This document shows positions 25,996 through 34,227 of a stretch of 64,000 nucleotides of DNA, piece by piece. The notes below the pieces were generated by a model. The model had not been told where the DNA came from. It did not search any database and worked only from the letters and a program-made list of their open reading frames with translations. The stretch is from Aalborgiella sp040079635 (GTDB lineage: Bacteria > Pseudomonadota > Gammaproteobacteria > Burkholderiales > Burkholderiaceae_C). A program made the position numbers and the translations under genes. Every line of letters starts with the position of its first letter. Within the stretch, counting starts at the first letter, position 1. The stretch is taken from assembly GCA_040079635.1 (NCBI GenBank), contig JBEBJY010000007.1, forward strand, positions 1 to 64,000. Direction: 5' to 3'.

Positions 25996-26430
25996 ATGAA
26001 AAAAACTATCCTTATCGCATCAATCTTGCTTGGCTTGGCCACTTCAGCATCTGCGCAAACCATGAATTCAAGCTCAGCGTTGTACCAAGCCTTCGGCGAA
26101 AAAGCCGGCTTGGTCAAGCTGATGGACGATTTTGTACCGCGTCTGCAAGCCGACCCGCGTTTGGCCGAAGCGTTTAAAAAAGCCAATGTGGCTAATTTGA
26201 AATCGCAACTGGTGAATCAAATTTGCCAAGTGTCTGGCGGCCCGTGTGAGTACAAAGGCCCAGACATGAAGGCAGCGCATAGCAATATGGACATCACTAA
26301 AACGGACTTCAACGCTTTGGTTGAAGTATTGCAAAAGTCTATGGACGCACAAGGCATTCCTTTCAGCAGCCAAAACCAACTGCTGGCCAAATTAGCGCCT
26401 ATGCACAGAGATGTGATTACCGTTAAATAA
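25996..26430 (+). CDS. Exported group-1 truncated haemoglobin
   Basis: This 144-residue product has a signal peptide (ATSASA|QT, about residue 20), then a truncated globin: LYQAFGEKAGLVKLMDDFV, and MKAAHSNMDIT with His95 in the proximal (F8) haem position. Truncated globins bind O2 or NO; export to the periplasm is less usual and points to a role in redox or nitric-oxide handling at the envelope. There are two cysteines (in ICQVSGGPC). The start is ATG at 25996; an earlier TTG would add four residues before a clean signal peptide. It follows the DUF3034 gene. Confidence 0.82.
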   Translation: MKKTILIASILLGLATSASAQTMNSSSALYQAFGEKAGLVKLMDDFVPRLQADPRLAEAFKKANVANLKSQLVNQICQVSGGPCEYKGPDMKAAHSNMDITKTDFNALVEVLQKSMDAQGIPFSSQNQLLAKLAPMHRDVITVK

Positions 26431-26529
26431 GTGGTGATAGTCACGTCAAAGCTTGCAAAAACGCTTGCACAAGCGCCTTGACGAAAGCTTACTGTTGGCT
26501 TACATTGAAACTTCTGGAAGGAGGTTTCA

Positions 26530-26820
26530 ATGATCCACCATCTCTGGCATCCTGTTACGTTGAAAATGCTGCAGCGCATCAAAAAATGGCATGTGGCGCA
26601 CAAATCAGAGCATCCTTTTGAATACCAATTGCTGGATTGGGTGTTGATCTTGTGGGTCATGGCATGGGTGGGTTGGTTGCCCGCCTTTGCGCTGGAGGCG
26701 GAGTGGCTGCTACCGCTGTGCCTGCTGGGTATGACCTTACCCAATGTCTATATTGGTTGGCGCGTTGAAGCGCACAACCAGCAACGTCTCAAATGCGACT
26801 GGTTGAATCAACTTGAATAA
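26530..26820 (+). CDS. Small membrane protein, 96 aa
   Basis: I do not recognise a family. There are two hydrophobic stretches (about 35-55 and 61-78), so it probably spans the inner membrane twice, with a His/Lys-rich N-terminus and a polar C-terminal tail. A very strong ribosome site (GGAAGGAGG) seven bases before the ATG supports expression. It precedes the crotonase gene by 14 bases and may be in the same transcript. Confidence 0.68.
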   Translation: MIHHLWHPVTLKMLQRIKKWHVAHKSEHPFEYQLLDWVLILWVMAWVGWLPAFALEAEWLLPLCLLGMTLPNVYIGWRVEAHNQQRLKCDWLNQLE

Positions 26821-26834
26821 TTTATAGTCGGTAG

Positions 26835-27674
26835 ATGACTGATTCAAGTTGCTTTACCCTTTCCGCCACTGACCACATTGCCCACTTGGTGCTCAATCGC
26901 CCTGATGCGATGAACACCATGAACCCCACGTTTTGGCGTGAGCTTGACGAGGTGTTAACCCACATTCAACGCGATGGCACAGCGCGTGCTTTGGTGATAT
27001 CCAGCACGGGCAAACACTTCAGTGCTGGCATGTCGTTGGACACGTTTTCAAATGCCATTCAAATGGACGACCAAAGTCCCGAAGGGCGAGCCGCTATTTT
27101 TGATTCGCTCAACGATTTGCAAGCCACATTTACCAAGTTAGAGTCCCTGCGCATCCCCGTCATCGTGGCGATACAGGGTGGATGCATTGGTGGCGCGGTG
27201 GATATGGTGACAGCTTGTTGTATTCGCTACGCGACCAAAGACACCTTTTTTTGCATCCAAGAAATCAACATTGGCATGGTGGCAGATGTGGGCACGCTGC
27301 AGCGCTTGCCTAAACTGATGCCCGAAGCCGTCGTGAAAGAGCTGGCCTATACGGGCAGACGCTTGAAGGCGGACAAAGCGCTGATGTATGGCTTGGTGAA
27401 TGAGGTTTTTGAAACGAATGACGAGATGTTGGCCGCAGCCATGCAGTGCGCCAAAGAAATCGCCAGTAAACCGCCGATAGCTATTTGGGGCACGAAGCAA
27501 GCGATTCATTACACACGCGACCATTCTGTCGAAGACTCGCTCAAGCAAATGGGCTGGCTGCAGGGCGCGATTTGGAGCAACGCACATGTGCGTGAAGCGA
27601 TTGTGGCGGCAAAAGAAAAGCGCACAGCGCAGTTTCCTGCGCTTGCGACTTTGACGCCATTTGCGGATTTGTAG
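26835..27674 (+). CDS. Enoyl-CoA hydratase/isomerase (crotonase) family
   Basis: This 279-residue crotonase-fold enzyme has the oxyanion-hole regions STGKHFSAGMSLD and QGGCIGGAVDMVTACCIR. The usual hydratase glutamates are replaced: the second acidic position reads EINIGMVADVGTLQRLPK, which resembles delta3,5-delta2,4-dienoyl-CoA isomerase (ECH1) more than a hydratase (the Asp in MVADVG fits). A dienoyl-CoA isomerase role in unsaturated fatty acid breakdown is therefore my preferred reading. It is separate from the beta-oxidation cluster 17 kb downstream. Confidence 0.8.
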   Translation: MTDSSCFTLSATDHIAHLVLNRPDAMNTMNPTFWRELDEVLTHIQRDGTARALVISSTGKHFSAGMSLDTFSNAIQMDDQSPEGRAAIFDSLNDLQATFTKLESLRIPVIVAIQGGCIGGAVDMVTACCIRYATKDTFFCIQEINIGMVADVGTLQRLPKLMPEAVVKELAYTGRRLKADKALMYGLVNEVFETNDEMLAAAMQCAKEIASKPPIAIWGTKQAIHYTRDHSVEDSLKQMGWLQGAIWSNAHVREAIVAAKEKRTAQFPALATLTPFADL

Positions 27675-27688
27675 CTTTCAACCTGTGT

Positions 27689-28087
27689 TTATTTGATGGC
27701 TTTTAGCGTTGCCAAGTAAGCCACCACATCGTCGCGATCGTTGGCATTGTCCATGGAATAACCCATGCGTTGACCTGGGATCAACATTTCTGGGTTAGCT
27801 AGCCAGGCGGTTAACGTATCGCGGCTCCAAACCACTTTGCTTTTGCGCAAAGCTTCTGAATAGGAGTAACTTTTAACGCCGCCCGCCTTGCGTCCAAACA
27901 CACCCTGGTGCATGGGCCCCACTCGGTTGTCGTCCGCGCTGTGGCAGGCACTGCATCGGGTATCGTAAATCTCTTTCCCTTTGAGCGCGTTACCGGCAGC
28001 TTTGTCGTTGGATTGCGCCATGGCAACAGAAGCCGTCATCAGCAGCAAGCTACTGATGACGACACGGTAAATCTGCGAACGCATCAA
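27689..28087 (-). CDS. Periplasmic class I cytochrome c
   Basis: This small c-type cytochrome (132 residues) has a signal peptide ending near AMA (residue 24), haem attachment CSACH (Cys45, Cys48, His49) and a probable axial Met108 in IPGQRMGY. It shuttles electrons in the periplasm. It follows the ferritin-like gene with a four-base ATGA overlap, so both belong to one operon. It is convergent with the crotonase gene. An alternative start at the second Met is equally likely. Confidence 0.9.
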   Translation of the reverse strand: MMRSQIYRVVISSLLLMTASVAMAQSNDKAAGNALKGKEIYDTRCSACHSADDNRVGPMHQGVFGRKAGGVKSYSYSEALRKSKVVWSRDTLTAWLANPEMLIPGQRMGYSMDNANDRDDVVAYLATLKAIK

Positions 28088-28692
28088 GCACCAAATGACA
28101 AAGCGCCAGACGGCAACGGGCGACCTAAAGCATTGGTCAAAATCGTGAAATGCATGGTCTCATCTGCCGCCAAGCGCCCTGCAATTTTTGCCAAGTCTTT
28201 GCTGCCAAATGCTGGAATCACGCCCAAGTAGGCGTTGATTGCGCCCAGCTCTAAGCGTGCAGCCAAGTCCAATACATCGCCTTGGTTTTTCAAGGTGTCG
28301 GCTTTTAGGGCTTTGGCATACTCATCAATTTTCTTTTCTGCCACAGGTGTACCGCCCATTTTTTGAATCGTTGCAATCAATGCATCGCGATGACCTTTGT
28401 GGTGGCTTTGAAAGGAGACTGCGATGTCGAGTACAGGCTTTTGCAATAAACCGCTCAAAGCACCAAGTTGGTAGGCATTGATGGCTTCGTGCTCTAAGCC
28501 CAAAGCAACGTTCAAGATGGCGGCGTCTTTGGACATGTCACCACCCATGGCTTGGGCGAGCGAGTCTTTGCCAGCTAACAGTGCCACAGCGCCTGCTGAC
28601 AGCATACCAGCACTGCCCATGAAAGAGCGACGCGACGGCAGGCTTGTGGCGATGATGGGATGGGTGGCTGAGTTCAAGATCAGAGATTTCAT
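28084..28692 (-). CDS. Ferritin-like domain protein with twin-arginine signal
   Basis: This 202-residue protein has a Tat-type signal (SRRSFMGSAG, Arg21-Arg22, then a hydrophobic stretch to about 48) and a ferritin-like four-helix body: LGLEHEAINAYQLG and LELGAINAYLGVIP, with DETMHFTIL near the end supplying possible di-iron ligands (Glu/His). It is probably a periplasmic metal-binding or redox protein of unknown role. It is first in an operon with cytochrome c, and is divergent from an ECF sigma factor 200 bases away that may control it. Confidence 0.8.
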   Translation of the reverse strand: MKSLILNSATHPIIATSLPSRRSFMGSAGMLSAGAVALLAGKDSLAQAMGGDMSKDAAILNVALGLEHEAINAYQLGALSGLLQKPVLDIAVSFQSHHKGHRDALIATIQKMGGTPVAEKKIDEYAKALKADTLKNQGDVLDLAARLELGAINAYLGVIPAFGSKDLAKIAGRLAADETMHFTILTNALGRPLPSGALSFGA

Positions 28693-28891
28693 GATAGCTT
28701 CCTTCGTGGTAAATGAGTGAATGGTTCAAGTGAATGGTTCATATCGCACCAATAAAGTAACGACACTCTGAATACGTAGATGAATAGTTGATTGGATTCA
28801 ATAAATTCAAAAAACTTTGATGGGATTTATTTACTGTGGTTTTTGAATCCATTGGTTTGGTAGATGCGTATATTTCAGTGACAATGTAGTT
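28693..28891. promoter_or_regulatory. Divergent promoter region of the ferritin/cytochrome and sigma/anti-sigma operons
   Basis: 199 bases, AT-rich in the middle. It must hold the start signals for both directions. I see repeated GAATGGTTCA (28720-28741 region, twice within 20 bases), but no promoter element that I can name with confidence. Confidence 0.4.
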
Positions 28892-29476
28892 ATGGACGCA
28901 ATACAAACCAACCAAGCTGATAGTGACTTGATGACACTCCTAGACCGAATGGCTAAGCAAGACGAAGCCGCTTTGAAAGCGCTTTACGACATGACGTCGT
29001 CCAAACTTTTTGGTTTGGCGCTGCGTGTGGTGAACAAGCGAGAGTGGGCAGAAGATGTGTTGCAAGAAGCGTATATGCACATTTGGCGTGCAGCGGTTGA
29101 TTACCGAGCTAGCCTTAGCCCGCCAATGGCGTGGATGGGCTTGATTGTGCGTAGCCGTGCTTTAGATTTTTTACGTAGACGCGCATCTGAGCGCATGCAT
29201 TTAACGCAAGAGTTAGACGAGTATTTGAGCGACACGATTGAAGGTGATGCTCTTAATCCTATGAACACGGCACTGGCCAGCGAACAAGCTTGGGCCTTGC
29301 AGCAATGCATGAACCAGCTGGACAACAAGCAACGCGAAGTGGTGAGCTTGGCTTATCTGCGCGATTTGAGCCACAGCGACTTGGCCGAGCAACTCAAGCT
29401 CCCATTGGGCACGGTGAAGACTTGGATTCGCCGTGGCCTGGAGCAGCTGCGCGGTTGTATGGCACGGTTTGCTTGA
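28892..29476 (+). CDS. ECF-type RNA polymerase sigma factor
   Basis: This 194-residue sigma-70 family factor has region 2 (about 30-95; LFGLALRVVNKREWAEDVLQ, then AYMHIWR) and region 4 (about 135-190) with a helix-turn-helix SLAYLRDLSHSDLAEQL, then PLGTVKTWIRRGL. It resembles the SigK/SigJ-like groups paired with RskA-type anti-sigma factors. The anti-sigma gene follows 22 bases after the stop. The likely targets are its own operon and the divergent ferritin/cytochrome operon. Confidence 0.9.
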   Translation: MDAIQTNQADSDLMTLLDRMAKQDEAALKALYDMTSSKLFGLALRVVNKREWAEDVLQEAYMHIWRAAVDYRASLSPPMAWMGLIVRSRALDFLRRRASERMHLTQELDEYLSDTIEGDALNPMNTALASEQAWALQQCMNQLDNKQREVVSLAYLRDLSHSDLAEQLKLPLGTVKTWIRRGLEQLRGCMARFA

Positions 29477-29498
29477 GATTGAACGGAATTTAGATACC

Positions 29499-30305
29499 AT
29501 GAATCTCAGTAAACACCCTCAAACTTTAGACCGCTTGGCTGCTAACTATGCGCTGGGAACTTTGCGTGGTGGGGCGCGACGTCGCTTTGAAGCCATCTCT
29601 CGAGACAATGCAACCGTGCGGGCTGCTGCTTTGGTGTGGCAAGGTCGGTTGTCTGGCATGACGGAGCTGCAATCGCCCATCTTGCCGTCTCCAGTTGTTT
29701 GGACGCGCATTCAAAACATGGTGCAAGTCGAGCGGGATGCTTTGGCGATGCAACTAGCGCGACAATCCAGTCAATCGAATAACGACAGCTCAACATCGTG
29801 GTTGATCAGCATATGGCAAGGTCTATGGGTATGGCGCGGCGCTGCAGCGGCTGGTGCACTGGCAACCGTCCTAGCTGTAGTGACAGGATTTAGCTTGCGT
29901 GACCAACTCGACATTCGCGGCAAGCAAGTCGACGAGTTAAGTGCTCAGCTTAAAGTTGCTCCGAAGATTGAATACGTAGCAGTGTTGGTTGATGCTAAAT
30001 CTGCCGAGACTATGCTGGTGACGTTTGATTCTAAGAGCCAAAACCTGGTTTTGCAGCGCGTGGGCGATTACCAAGAGGCTAGTGACAAGTCTTTGCAATT
30101 GTGGGCACTGCCAAATAGCGGTGGGCCGCGGTCGCTCGGTGTGCTGGGGGCTGACAAAGTGCTACGTTTGGCGACGGCGGAAGGTGATGTGAGGCAAGTG
30201 CCAACCTTGGCTATCAGTCTAGAGCCTAAGGGCGGTGTGCCTAGTGCGGGTGGTCCTACAGGGCCAGTGCTGTTCAAAGGCGCGTTGATTCAGAAGGTGA
30301 TTTAA
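29499..30305 (+). CDS. RskA-type membrane anti-sigma factor
   Basis: This product of about 268 residues has an N-terminal anti-sigma region (RLAANYALGTLRGGARRRFE), one transmembrane helix near 112-132 (GAAAAGALATVLAVVTGF) and a periplasmic RskA domain (IEYVAVLVDAKSAETMLVTF; LQLWALPNSGGPRSLGV). It has no ZAS zinc motif (HxxxCxxC). It would hold the sigma factor at the membrane until a periplasmic signal triggers release or proteolysis. The ATG at 29499 is preferred; frames open further upstream only run into the sigma gene. Confidence 0.87.
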   Translation: MNLSKHPQTLDRLAANYALGTLRGGARRRFEAISRDNATVRAAALVWQGRLSGMTELQSPILPSPVVWTRIQNMVQVERDALAMQLARQSSQSNNDSSTSWLISIWQGLWVWRGAAAAGALATVLAVVTGFSLRDQLDIRGKQVDELSAQLKVAPKIEYVAVLVDAKSAETMLVTFDSKSQNLVLQRVGDYQEASDKSLQLWALPNSGGPRSLGVLGADKVLRLATAEGDVRQVPTLAISLEPKGGVPSAGGPTGPVLFKGALIQKVI

Positions 30306-30341
30306 AAGACTTTCAACACAACTTTTTCGCGCCACTTAAAA

Positions 30342-31208
30342 CTATTGGCGTGCCGTACGAATATTCTGCGGCACAGCTTGTGGGTAGCTGGTGCGAAACG
30401 GGTTGATATCCAGTCCACCGCGCCGTGTGTAACGCGCATACACACTGAGTTTGATGGGTTTGCAGCGTGTCCAAATATCCATAAAAATGCGCTCTACGCA
30501 TTGCTCATGAAATTCGTTGTGGTTGCGAAAACTCACGATGTATTGCAACAGCCCGCCTTGGTCGATTTGCGAGCCTTCATAGCTGATGCGCACGCTGCCC
30601 CAATCGGGTTGACCGGTGACCAAGCAATTGCTTTTGAGTAAGTTACTGGTGAAAACTTCGCTCACGGGTGCTTCGTTAAACGCTGCAGATAGCAATTCTG
30701 GCGCGGGTGTGTAGCGGCTGCATTCAATATCGAGTCGATCCAGGTTCAGACCGTCGAGTTCATGCACAGGCTCACGGTCGAACATCTCGGGCAACAGAAT
30801 TTTTACCCCAACGGATGATTGAACAGAACTTGCACCTAGAGCCGAGCCTGCTTGTTGCCAAACAGCCGCGTTCAAGTCCGCCCGCATGCAAGCAGCAACA
30901 GCTGAAGCGTCAGCAAACTGCGAATTGTTGAAGCTGTTCAAATACAGCTTGAACGACTTGCTTTCAACAATGTTGATACTGTCACACGGCACGGTGATGT
31001 GGGCAATCGCCACTTGCGGCTTGCCGCGCGGGTTGAGCCAGCTCAGCTCAAACGCTGTCCACAAATCTGCTCCGAAAAAAGTCGGTGCGCCAGTTATGCC
31101 AATCTCAAGTCGTTTGCCAGCACGAGGAATGGGGAAGAGCAGCGATGCGTCGTAATGGTCAACATACGCTGAGGATTTGCCTAATTGAGATTGTTCTGGC
31201 GTGTTCAT
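30342..31208 (-). CDS. queF: NADPH-dependent 7-cyano-7-deazaguanine reductase
   Basis: QueF reduces preQ0 to preQ1 in the synthesis of queuosine, a modified tRNA base. The 288-residue product is the long, two-subdomain E. coli type: ESKSFKLYLNSFN (QueF motif, NADPH side) and the catalytic SNCLVTGQPDWGS with Cys195 and Asp202. No other queuosine genes are adjacent. It is convergent with the anti-sigma gene and lies upstream of nothing obviously related on its strand. Confidence 0.94.
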   Translation of the reverse strand: MNTPEQSQLGKSSAYVDHYDASLLFPIPRAGKRLEIGITGAPTFFGADLWTAFELSWLNPRGKPQVAIAHITVPCDSINIVESKSFKLYLNSFNNSQFADASAVAACMRADLNAAVWQQAGSALGASSVQSSVGVKILLPEMFDREPVHELDGLNLDRLDIECSRYTPAPELLSAAFNEAPVSEVFTSNLLKSNCLVTGQPDWGSVRISYEGSQIDQGGLLQYIVSFRNHNEFHEQCVERIFMDIWTRCKPIKLSVYARYTRRGGLDINPFRTSYPQAVPQNIRTARQ

Positions 31209-31223
31209 AACGTTTATTTTGCT

Positions 31224-32123
31224 TTAGCTGGCCAAAAACGGCAGCAGCAAGGAAGTGATGCGCGCCACCACGCCTGGTGGCAAATCGTGCCCCATGCCTT
31301 CTATGCCTACCAAATTGGCACCTTTGATGCGCTTAGCAGTGTCAACACCATTGGCATAGGGTACGAGCGGGTCGTCTTTGCCGTGAATCACCAGTGTTGG
31401 GCACGTGATTTTGGCCAATTCGGCAGGACGTTTGGCATCAGCGGCAACCGCCACCATTTGGCGCAATGTGCCAGCTGGGTGAAAGCTGCGACGAATGCCT
31501 TCCAAAATGCGTTCGCGAGATTCGGCTGCGTCAATCGGGAAGCCTGGGCTGCCAATGACTTTGAAAAGCTTGACGTAATGGTCTGCAACATCGCTCTCGG
31601 AATTGCTTTTGGGGCGACTTAACAAGGTGCCAAGCACTTTTGACTGCGCCTGCGGCAGTCCACGCGCGCCGCTGGAGCTCATGATGCTGGTAAGACTTAG
31701 CACACGGTTGGGCGCAGTAATCGCCACGCGCTGGGCTATCATGCCGCCCATGCTGACGCCGACGATGTGCGCCTGGTCAATGTTCAAAGCATCCAACACG
31801 CCAACCGCATCCAGCGCCATGTCATGCAAACTATAGGGTGGGGTGATACTGAGACCTAATTTGTGCTTCAAGCTCGTCCAAATCAAATTTGGATTGCCTA
31901 AAGTGTCAAATTTTTGACTCTTGCCGATGTCGCGGTTGTCGTGTCGCACCACGCGGTAACCAGCATCTAGCAATGCAAGCACCAGAGCAGGTGGCCAAGC
32001 GACCAGTTGCATGCCCAAACCCATGATGAGCAGCACCACAGGACGAGCTTGTCCGTCCTTGCCAAGTGGCAAAGCCCATGTGTCTTCGACTTCAATGTCA
32101 ATATTATTTGCTCTTATTTTCAT
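31224..32123 (-). CDS. Alpha/beta-fold hydrolase
   Basis: This 299-residue alpha/beta hydrolase has nucleophile Ser124 in GVSMGGM, oxyanion region IMGLGMQL, acid Asp in HGKDDPLVP and the C-terminal catalytic His in GMGHDLPPG. It is probably an esterase or lipase of unknown substrate. The ATG at 32123 lies at the edge of repeat copy 8, so the start codon itself (within AGCTATGA on the minus strand) appears to come from the repeat. It is followed 15 bases later by queF on the same strand. Confidence 0.86.
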   Translation of the reverse strand: MKIRANNIDIEVEDTWALPLGKDGQARPVVLLIMGLGMQLVAWPPALVLALLDAGYRVVRHDNRDIGKSQKFDTLGNPNLIWTSLKHKLGLSITPPYSLHDMALDAVGVLDALNIDQAHIVGVSMGGMIAQRVAITAPNRVLSLTSIMSSSGARGLPQAQSKVLGTLLSRPKSNSESDVADHYVKLFKVIGSPGFPIDAAESRERILEGIRRSFHPAGTLRQMVAVAADAKRPAELAKITCPTLVIHGKDDPLVPYANGVDTAKRIKGANLVGIEGMGHDLPPGVVARITSLLLPFLAS

Positions 32124-32175
32124 AGCTGTTCAGGCAATAAATACGCCGGCTAGATGTCAATTTGAAGCATATTTT
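32114..32175 (+). repeat. Dispersed ~60-bp repeat, copy 8 (orientation A)
   Basis: ATAGCTGTTCAGGCAATAAA followed by TACGCCGGCTAGA. It overlaps the start codon of the alpha/beta hydrolase gene (minus strand) and extends to just beyond the yaaA stop region. Confidence 0.88.
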
Positions 32176-32184
32176 ATAAGGGTA

Positions 32185-32994
32185 TTAATTTGCAGGAGAT
32201 TTGCGTTGAAACACCAAACGATCCTCCGTCGATGCGTCTGCGGCATAAGCGTAACCCGCTAGGTTGAATTTCTTGAGCTTTGCGGGGGTCGTGATGCGGT
32301 TCAAAATAATGTAACGCGCCATCAAACCGCGCGCTTGTTTGGCAAAGAAGCTGATGACTTTGAATTTGCCATTCTTCTCATCTTCAAACACGCATTCAAT
32401 CACGCGGGCTTTCAAAGCGTCCGTTTTGACCGATTTGAAATACTCTTGCGATGCAAGGTTCACAAAGATGTCGCTATTGGACTCAGCCAGTCGTTCGTTC
32501 AAATGCTCGGTGATTTGGGTTCCCCAAAAACCATACAGGTTTTTGTGTTCAGTTTTGCCGGTTTTTGTGACTAAGGCAGAACCCATTTCTAGTCGATAGG
32601 GCTGCATCAAATCCAAAGGCCGCAGCACGCCATACAAACCGCTGAGCATGCCAAGATGCGTTTGCGCCCAGTTCAGGTCGTCGGCTGTCAAGGTCGCAGC
32701 TTGCAAGCCGGTATAAACGTCGCCATCAAACGCTAAAACCGCTTGTTTGGCATTCTCAGTGGTGTATTCAGGCTGCCAAAATTTGAAGCGTGCAACGTTC
32801 AATTTGGCCAAATCGTCGCTAATGTCCATCAATTCAGACAGCTTTTTTGCCGACAATTTGCGCGCGGCAGCCACCAATTTGGGCGGTTGCTGCACAAAAT
32901 GCGGCAGAGTGTGGGCCAAACTAGCTAAGTGAGGGGCTTGCTCAGCCACAGGCGCATAGTTCAGCGACTTCGCTGGCGATAGAAGGACGATCAC
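32185..32994 (-). CDS. yaaA: Peroxide stress protein YaaA (DUF328)
   Basis: This 269-residue protein begins MIVLLSPAKSLNY, the YaaA hallmark, with YTGLQAATL, LSGLYGVLRPLDL and the C-terminal FNLAGYAY. In E. coli YaaA lowers free iron and protects DNA from peroxide. It is full length for the family. It lies in a minus-strand run with other stress-related genes. Confidence 0.94.
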   Translation of the reverse strand: MIVLLSPAKSLNYAPVAEQAPHLASLAHTLPHFVQQPPKLVAAARKLSAKKLSELMDISDDLAKLNVARFKFWQPEYTTENAKQAVLAFDGDVYTGLQAATLTADDLNWAQTHLGMLSGLYGVLRPLDLMQPYRLEMGSALVTKTGKTEHKNLYGFWGTQITEHLNERLAESNSDIFVNLASQEYFKSVKTDALKARVIECVFEDEKNGKFKVISFFAKQARGLMARYIILNRITTPAKLKKFNLAGYAYAADASTEDRLVFQRKSPAN

Positions 32995-33016
32995 GCCTAA
33001 ATGCTCAGGCTTAGCT

Positions 33017-33808
33017 TTATTCGACTTTGGCTTTGGTGCGCAATTCTTCTTGGAATTTCGCCAATTTTTGCTGTGTCAATTGCTGTGAAATTTGCGGCTT
33101 CACTTCTTCAAATTTTGGCAATTGTGCCGTGCGCACATCGTCCACACGAATGATGTGGTAGCCGAATTGCGACTTCACAGGTGCAGCAGAGGTTTGGCCT
33201 TTGTTCAATTTGAGCAATGCTTCTGCAAATTCAGGCACGTAATTGCTGGGGTTGGCCCAATCCAAATCGCCGCCTTTAGCGCCAGAGCCGCTGTCTTTAC
33301 TCAGTTTTTTGGCCAAATCTTCAAATTTCTGACCTTTTTTCAAGCTGTCCATCACGCCTTTGGCTTCGGTTTCTTTTTCAACCAAAATGTGGCGCGCTTT
33401 GAACTCTTTGCCACCGTTGGCCGCTGCAAATTTGTCGTACTCGGCTTTCAAATCAGCTTCAGTAACTGGGCTGGTTTTTTGGAAATCCGCAAACAATTGG
33501 CGAATCAAAATGGTTTGGCGAGCCAATTCCATTTGCGCTTTGTAATCATCTGTCGCAGCCAAGCCGCGTTTTTCTGCTTCTTGAATGAAAATTTCGCGCG
33601 CGATCACTTCGTCTTTGATTTGGTTTTTGACTTCAGGCGTCACAGGACGGCCCGATTTGGTGATTTCTGCGGCTAAGACTTCAATGCGCGAGTTCGGCAC
33701 AGCTTTACCGTTAACGATAGCGACGTTTTGCGCGATGGCAGCGTTTGAGATCAGCAAAATGGCGCTGACAGCAGCTGATAACATGTGTTTTTGTACATTC
33801 TTTTTCAT
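33017..33808 (-). CDS. Periplasmic parvulin-type peptidyl-prolyl isomerase
   Basis: This 263-residue product has a signal peptide ending near AIA (residue 26), an N-terminal SurA/PrsA-like helical region (IEVLAAEITKSGR) and a parvulin domain (about 125-220: KARHILVEKE, GAKGGDLDWA, FGYHIIRVDD). It assists folding of exported proteins. The C-terminal helix is Gln/Lys-rich. It lies 22 bases upstream of yaaA on the same strand. A repeat copy lies upstream, between it and bolA. Confidence 0.92.
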   Translation of the reverse strand: MKKNVQKHMLSAAVSAILLISNAAIAQNVAIVNGKAVPNSRIEVLAAEITKSGRPVTPEVKNQIKDEVIAREIFIQEAEKRGLAATDDYKAQMELARQTILIRQLFADFQKTSPVTEADLKAEYDKFAAANGGKEFKARHILVEKETEAKGVMDSLKKGQKFEDLAKKLSKDSGSGAKGGDLDWANPSNYVPEFAEALLKLNKGQTSAAPVKSQFGYHIIRVDDVRTAQLPKFEEVKPQISQQLTQQKLAKFQEELRTKAKVE

Positions 33809-33857
33809 GAGATTCCTTGAGATAAATAAAACGTAAATTTGACAGTTAAATAGGGTG

Positions 33858-33917
33858 AAAATATGACTCTAGTCGGCGTATTTATTGCCTAAGTAGCTAT
33901 AAAAAATATAGTAAAAA
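33858..33917 (+). repeat. Dispersed ~60-bp repeat, copy 9 (orientation B)
   Basis: One of the least degraded copies: AGTCGGCGTATTTATTGCC with CTATAAAAAATATAG end hairpin. It lies between ppiC (start) and bolA (stop) on the minus strand, inside the leader of the peptidyl-prolyl isomerase gene. Confidence 0.9.
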
Positions 33918-33927
33918 TAGAATTAAG

Positions 33928-34221
33928 TTAGGCGGTTTTTGTTGCAGGTTTGACAATTTCAATTGCCAAAGCATGCAAACCCTGGTCAATGAAATCTTGC
34001 ACTGCATCATACACAAGCCGGTGGCAAGCCACGCGGCTTTGGGTTGTAAAGAAAGGTGAAGCAATTTGCACCCTGAAATGGGTGCCAAAATCCGTCCCGT
34101 TTGAGCCCACATGCCCCGCGTGGGCGGCGCTTTCGTCCAATACGACGAGCTGCGTGGGGGCCAAACGTTCGTTCAGGCGCATCGTCAAGTTCTCGGCATT
34201 GATTTTCAACACAGTAGCCAC
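33928..34221 (-). CDS. bolA: BolA/IbaG-family protein
   Basis: This 97-residue BolA-fold protein shows ESAAHAGHVGSNGTD and the class-typical FRVQIASPFF, with a conserved His in CHRLVYDAV. BolA proteins work with monothiol glutaredoxins in iron-sulphur cluster trafficking and stress response. It lies six bases after yciB, within the order msrB-yciB-bolA-ppiC that is typical of Burkholderiales. Confidence 0.92.
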   Translation of the reverse strand: MATVLKINAENLTMRLNERLAPTQLVVLDESAAHAGHVGSNGTDFGTHFRVQIASPFFTTQSRVACHRLVYDAVQDFIDQGLHALAIEIVKPATKTA

Positions 34222-34227
34222 AGCGAT

